DNA from: Chloroflexota bacterium
GTDB taxonomy: Bacteria; Chloroflexota; Limnocylindria; Limnocylindrales; CSP1-4
Assembly (NCBI GenBank): GCA_025355255.1
Contig: JANYAA010000380.1
Location: 1-5,213, forward strand
DNA: 5,213 bases
Direction of reading: 5' to 3'
Within the stretch, counting starts at the first letter, position 1, and each line of letters begins with the position of its first letter. Made by a program: the position numbers and the translations under genes. Positions 2,629 to 5,213 of this stretch are shown one piece after another. Under the pieces are notes generated by a model. That model did not search any database and was not told the DNA's origin. It worked only from the letters and a program-made list of their open reading frames with translations.

Positions 2629-5213
2629 GTGACTACAGGCGCAGGTGGCGGGTTCCGCCGCCGATTCCCATGTGATCACCTCGGCGAGGCCCGCCTCCGC
2701 GAGGCCCGCCTCAGGGCCGTGCACGCCCTTGCGACACTGCAGGTGTTCCTGCTGCTCGCTAGCCTGTTGGCGCCCATCCCGGTCGCCGCCGCCGAGTCTG
2801 CCGCCATGCCTGCGACCGCGGCTGCAACCCCCGCCGTTGCCTTGCCAGCTGCTGGCTCCAGCGGCGCCGTGTCCGACGTCGTGACGGCGAACGCCGGCGA
2901 TGCGCAGTCAGCCACGGTTCACACCGCGGTCGCAATCGCACCCAGTGTTCTGGTCGCAAATACCTTTGGCAACGCCGTCGCCGGCGTGAGCGTGACCTTT
3001 GCGGTTGCCGCCGGTGGTGGCTCGGCGACCCAGACCTCGGCGATCACGGACGCAGCGGGCATCGCAACCGTCGGCACCTGGACGCTCGGCGATACTGCCG
3101 GTGCGAACTCGCTCACCGCCACAAGCTCGGGGCTCAGCGGCTCGCCGGTGACCTTCACCGCGACGGGCACCCCTGACGCCCCGTCGCAGCTCGCGTTTGG
3201 CCAGCAGCCGACACCGACCACCTCCGGCACCCAGATCAGCCCGCCGGTCACCGTCCTGGTCCAGGACCAGTACGGCAACACCGTGACGACGGACTCGAGC
3301 GTGGTCACGATCAGCTCGTCCGACGCCAATCTTGATGTTGCCAGCACGCTCGCGGTTGCGGCATCGTCAGGCATCGCAACCTTCAGCAACCTTCTGCCGA
3401 CGCTGGCAGGCAGCGCGCACACGCTCAGCGCTGCCGACGGCCTGCTGACAGGGGCGACGAGTGCCGCCTTCGCCGTAGATCCGGGGCCCGCGTCGCATCT
3501 GGCGTTCGGGCAGCAGCCATCGAGTGGCATATACGGCGATGCGATGACACCCAGCGTCGATGTGCGCGTCCTGGACGCGTCCGGAAACCTGACCTCCAGC
3601 ACGGTCACCGTCACGTTGTCGATCACGAGCGGCACCGGAACGACGGGCGCGACCATCCTCGCCACCGGATCGGCTGCGGCGGTGGCCGGCATCGCGACGT
3701 TCACGGGGATGTCCGTCAGCAGCGTGGGCACCGGGTACACCCTCGATGCCACGAGCGACCTGCTGACGACGGCGACAAGCGCGTCATTCAACGTTGCAGC
3801 CCGGCCACTCACCATCACCGCATCAAACAACTCCAAGTTATACGGCACCGACGCGAGCGCTCTCTTCGGCGCGGGCAGCACCGCGTTCACCTCCAGCGGG
3901 CTGGCCAATGGCGACGTCATCGGCTCCGTGACGCTGGCCGACACCAACAGCTGTGCGCCCTTGAACACCGCTGCCGGGACGGTGTGCGCCATCACGCCGT
4001 CGGCTGCCGTCTTTACCACCGGATCGTCCGCGAACTACGCGGTCCCCAGCTACGTTGCCGGGACCCTGCAGATTGGCACCCGCCCGGTCACCGTGACCGC
4101 GGACGCCGGCCAGCACAAGACGTACGGCGCCGCGGACCCGGTGCTGACCTACCGCGTGACCTCCAGCAGCCTCGTGGGCACCGACGCCTTGGCCGGCGCC
4201 CTGGCCCGGGCGCCCGGCGAGACCGTCGCGGGCGGCCCGTACGCGATCACCCTGGGCACGCTCGCCTCCCTGAACCCGAACTACGCGGTCACCCTCGCGC
4301 CGGGCGCGACGTTCGCGATCACGCCGGCCCCGACCACCACAACGATCTCGTTCGGCGTGGCCAGCGGGTCGCCTGTCCCGTACAAGGGCAGCACCTATGT
4401 AGTCAGCACGCCGCATGCGACCGGTCCGGGCGGGCTGAACGCCCCGCTCACCCCGATCTACACCGGCGAGTGCATGCTGCCGTCAAACGTGCCGGGTGCC
4501 TCGCCCTGCACCGCGACAGCGAAGTACGCCGGAAGTTCTGACTACCTGCCCAGCCTGGGCAGCGCCACGATCACCATCCAACCGGCCACCACCGTCGTGC
4601 TGCCAACCCCCGGCATCACCCCGCTCGCCGCCTACATGACGAGCGCGAGCTTCCCGCTGACCTTCGCAACCGGTGGCGGCACATACCCCGCCCGCTCGTT
4701 TGACCTGCGCTACCGGCGCGCCGCCTACAACGGCACGTTTCAGACGGTGCCGACCGAGATTGACGGGGTTGTCAGCTCAAGGTTCCAGTTCACGGGCCTG
4801 GCCGGCTCGACCTACTGCTTCTCCGTCCGCTCGTACGACCCGTACCACCACACGACCGGCCGTTGGAGTGCCGAGACGTGCACGGCGATCCCGCTTGACG
4901 ACCGGAGCCTGGGGCTCAGCACAGGCTGGTCCAAGAGGACCGGCACGGCCTACTACAACAACACATACGCCTACGCGAAGACCCTGTACGCGTACGCGAC
5001 GCGGACGCTGGTCCAGGCGCGCCGCATCGCGCTCGTCGCCACAACCTGCAGCAGCTGCGGAACCATCAGGGTCTACTGGAACGGCAGGCTCATCAACACG
5101 GTCAGCCTCAAGTCAACGACGACCGTCTACCGGAAGGTCATCCTGCTGGCCACCTTCTCCGTGGTCCAGAAGGGCACGGAGAACTCTTCCGCCCGGCGGC
5201 GGGCCAGGCCGGC
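2629..5213 (+). CDS. Secreted or surface modular protein with Ig-like, MBG and Fn3-like modules (3' truncated by window edge)
   Basis: An open frame of at least 861 codons, bounded upstream by TAG-TAA at 2551-2556. The function is unknown. Residues 1-55 form a long signal peptide: a basic n-region (RRR at 10-12, then duplicated EARLR), a hydrophobic core LATLQVFLLLASLLA (34-48) and a likely cut after VAAA (52-55). Modules: Ig-like 1 (about 82-181), 2 (182-284) and 3 (285-391); MBG 1 (392-484) and MBG 2 (485-565); an Ig-like module (566-665); an Fn3-like module (669-754) with LAGSTYCFSVRSYD; and a C-terminal domain from PLDDRSL (755) with VATTCSSCGTIRVYWNG. No transmembrane anchor or sortase motif is visible before the edge. 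Cysteines in the mature part come as C442/C453, C615/C627, C730/C751 and C807/C810, each pair inside one module. It follows ridA after 172 nt and probably has its own promoter. The modules suggest an adhesive or structural role, by inference. GTG 2590 or 2719 are alternative starts. Confidence 0.85.
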   Translation, partial: MTTGAGGGFRRRFPCDHLGEARLREARLRAVHALATLQVFLLLASLLAPIPVAAAESAAMPATAAATPAVALPAAGSSGAVSDVVTANAGDAQSATVHTAVAIAPSVLVANTFGNAVAGVSVTFAVAAGGGSATQTSAITDAAGIATVGTWTLGDTAGANSLTATSSGLSGSPVTFTATGTPDAPSQLAFGQQPTPTTSGTQISPPVTVLVQDQYGNTVTTDSSVVTISSSDANLDVASTLAVAASSGIATFSNLLPTLAGSAHTLSAADGLLTGATSAAFAVDPGPASHLAFGQQPSSGIYGDAMTPSVDVRVLDASGNLTSSTVTVTLSITSGTGTTGATILATGSAAAVAGIATFTGMSVSSVGTGYTLDATSDLLTTATSASFNVAARPLTITASNNSKLYGTDASALFGAGSTAFTSSGLANGDVIGSVTLADTNSCAPLNTAAGTVCAITPSAAVFTTGSSANYAVPSYVAGTLQIGTRPVTVTADAGQHKTYGAADPVLTYRVTSSSLVGTDALAGALARAPGETVAGGPYAITLGTLASLNPNYAVTLAPGATFAITPAPTTTTISFGVASGSPVPYKGSTYVVSTPHATGPGGLNAPLTPIYTGECMLPSNVPGASPCTATAKYAGSSDYLPSLGSATITIQPATTVVLPTPGITPLAAYMTSASFPLTFATGGGTYPARSFDLRYRRAAYNGTFQTVPTEIDGVVSSRFQFTGLAGSTYCFSVRSYDPYHHTTGRWSAETCTAIPLDDRSLGLSTGWSKRTGTAYYNNTYAYAKTLYAYATRTLVQARRIALVATTCSSCGTIRVYWNGRLINTVSLKSTTTVYRKVILLATFSVVQKGTENSSARRRARP
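2686..2715 (+). repeat. Tandem 15-bp duplication in the signal-peptide n-region
   Basis: GAGGCCCGCCTCCGC (2686-2700) is followed directly by GAGGCCCGCCTCAGG (2701-2715), 13 of 15 bases identical. It keeps the frame and encodes EARLREARLR at residues 20-29 of the surface protein. Each unit also contains the inverted pair GAGGC/GCCTC. It looks like a recent slippage duplication that lengthened the n-region. Confidence 0.75.
2872..3801 (+). repeat. Array of three Ig-like modules (protein-level repeat, period about 103-106 residues)
   Basis: Three successive modules share the pattern of a linker strand, then V-(T/D)-V with (D)(Q/A)xGN, a central GIAT turn, and a closing strand. GIAT recurs at residues 144, 248 and 354. 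The linker LAFGQQP is identical at residues 188-194 and 291-297, although four of its seven codons differ synonymously. That implies old duplication with selection on the protein, not recent DNA copying. Module 1 resembles Big_1/invasin-type folds (NTFGNAVAGVSVTFAV); modules 2 and 3 resemble each other more. No cysteine occurs in this array. Confidence 0.7.
3802..4323 (+). other. Pair of MBG-type beta-rich modules
   Basis: Each begins RP(L/V)T(I/V)TA followed by KxYG: RPLTITASNNSKLYG (392-406) and RPVTVTADAGQHKTYG (485-500). The second has the full pattern of the MBG family: YGAADPVLTY, then LAGALAR, GETVAGGPYAITLGTL, NPNYAV and the closing FAIT. The first is more divergent, has an apparent C442-C453 pair in an insertion, and ends NYAVPSYVAGTLQI. 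MBG modules are common in very large bacterial surface proteins. Their ligand, if any, is not established here. Confidence 0.75.
4891..5213 (+). other. C-terminal beta-rich domain with CxxC (incomplete)
   Basis: Starts at PLDDRSLGLSTGW (755-767) right after the Fn3-like module. It continues with a Tyr-rich stretch YYNNTYAYAKTLYAYAT (775-791), then ARRIALVATTCSSCG (798-812) and IRVYWNGRLINTVSL (814-828). From memory, Fn3-plus-this-tail is a recurring C-terminal pair in secreted proteins of high-GC bacteria, without assigned function. The order of strands is compatible with a carbohydrate-binding-like jelly roll, which is inference. The last 15 or so residues become Arg-rich (SSARRRAR) and fit the domain poorly. 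The window ends before a stop codon. Confidence 0.55.

Noticed and set aside
2551..2640. Riboswitch or small SRP RNA in the leader
   Set aside because: Purine-rich stretches such as GGCGAAGACACAGGAGCAG look superficially structured, but the conserved cores of the families I know are absent.
2919..4019. Long minus-strand open frame of 366 codons opposite the Ig-like modules
   Set aside because: The plus strand has clear Ig and MBG repeats with linker conservation. The antisense product is Val/Ala/Pro-rich without motifs and is explained by GC-rich third positions.
3838..4541. Other-frame and antisense open frames over the MBG modules
   Set aside because: They are Arg/Gly/Asp-rich translations of GC-rich DNA with no motif, and conflict with the strong MBG pattern in the main frame.
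1..5213. Mobile element, CRISPR array, tRNA or phage-related features
   Set aside because: No transposase or integrase motifs, no spaced direct repeats, no cloverleaf-like sequence and no terminal inverted repeats were seen on either strand.

Overview
This is a high-GC bacterial chromosome window of ordinary type: no mobile element, CRISPR array, rRNA or tRNA gene was seen. All genes supported here are on the + strand. The GC-rich codons, GTG starts and tsaD-rsmA-ispE-ridA order suggest a high-GC Gram-positive-like lineage. Chloroflexota or Actinomycetota are my best guesses, made from gene content and protein style, not from a marker search.

Positions 1-2456 hold a very compact housekeeping operon. 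It starts with the 3' end of tsaD (tRNA t6A37 synthesis). It continues with rsmA/ksgA (dimethylation of two adenosines in 16S rRNA), ispE (fourth step of the MEP isoprenoid pathway) and ridA (imine/enamine deaminase). Junctions are a 4-nt ATGA overlap, a 3-nt gap with both genes in the same frame, and a 4-nt GTGA overlap, so translational coupling is likely. Two genes work on RNA adenosines needed for accurate translation, one makes isoprenoid precursors and one repairs reactive metabolites.

Positions 2457-2628 are the only real intergenic gap. It holds GC-rich inverted repeats that could end the operon, a weak -10-like box, a C/G-rich hairpin and a Shine-Dalgarno sequence for the next gene. 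No known riboswitch family was recognised.

From 2629 to the end of the window runs one long open frame, still open at the right edge. It encodes a secreted or surface-displayed modular protein: a signal peptide, three Ig-like modules of about 100 residues, two MBG-type modules, a further Ig-like module, an Fn3-like module and a C-terminal beta-rich domain with a CxxC pair. The Ser/Thr/Ala/Gly/Val-rich composition and the paired cysteines confined to the C-terminal half fit an extracytoplasmic stalk-and-tip architecture. Its function is unknown; adhesion or envelope scaffolding is an inference from the module types. It is the most interesting object in the window.
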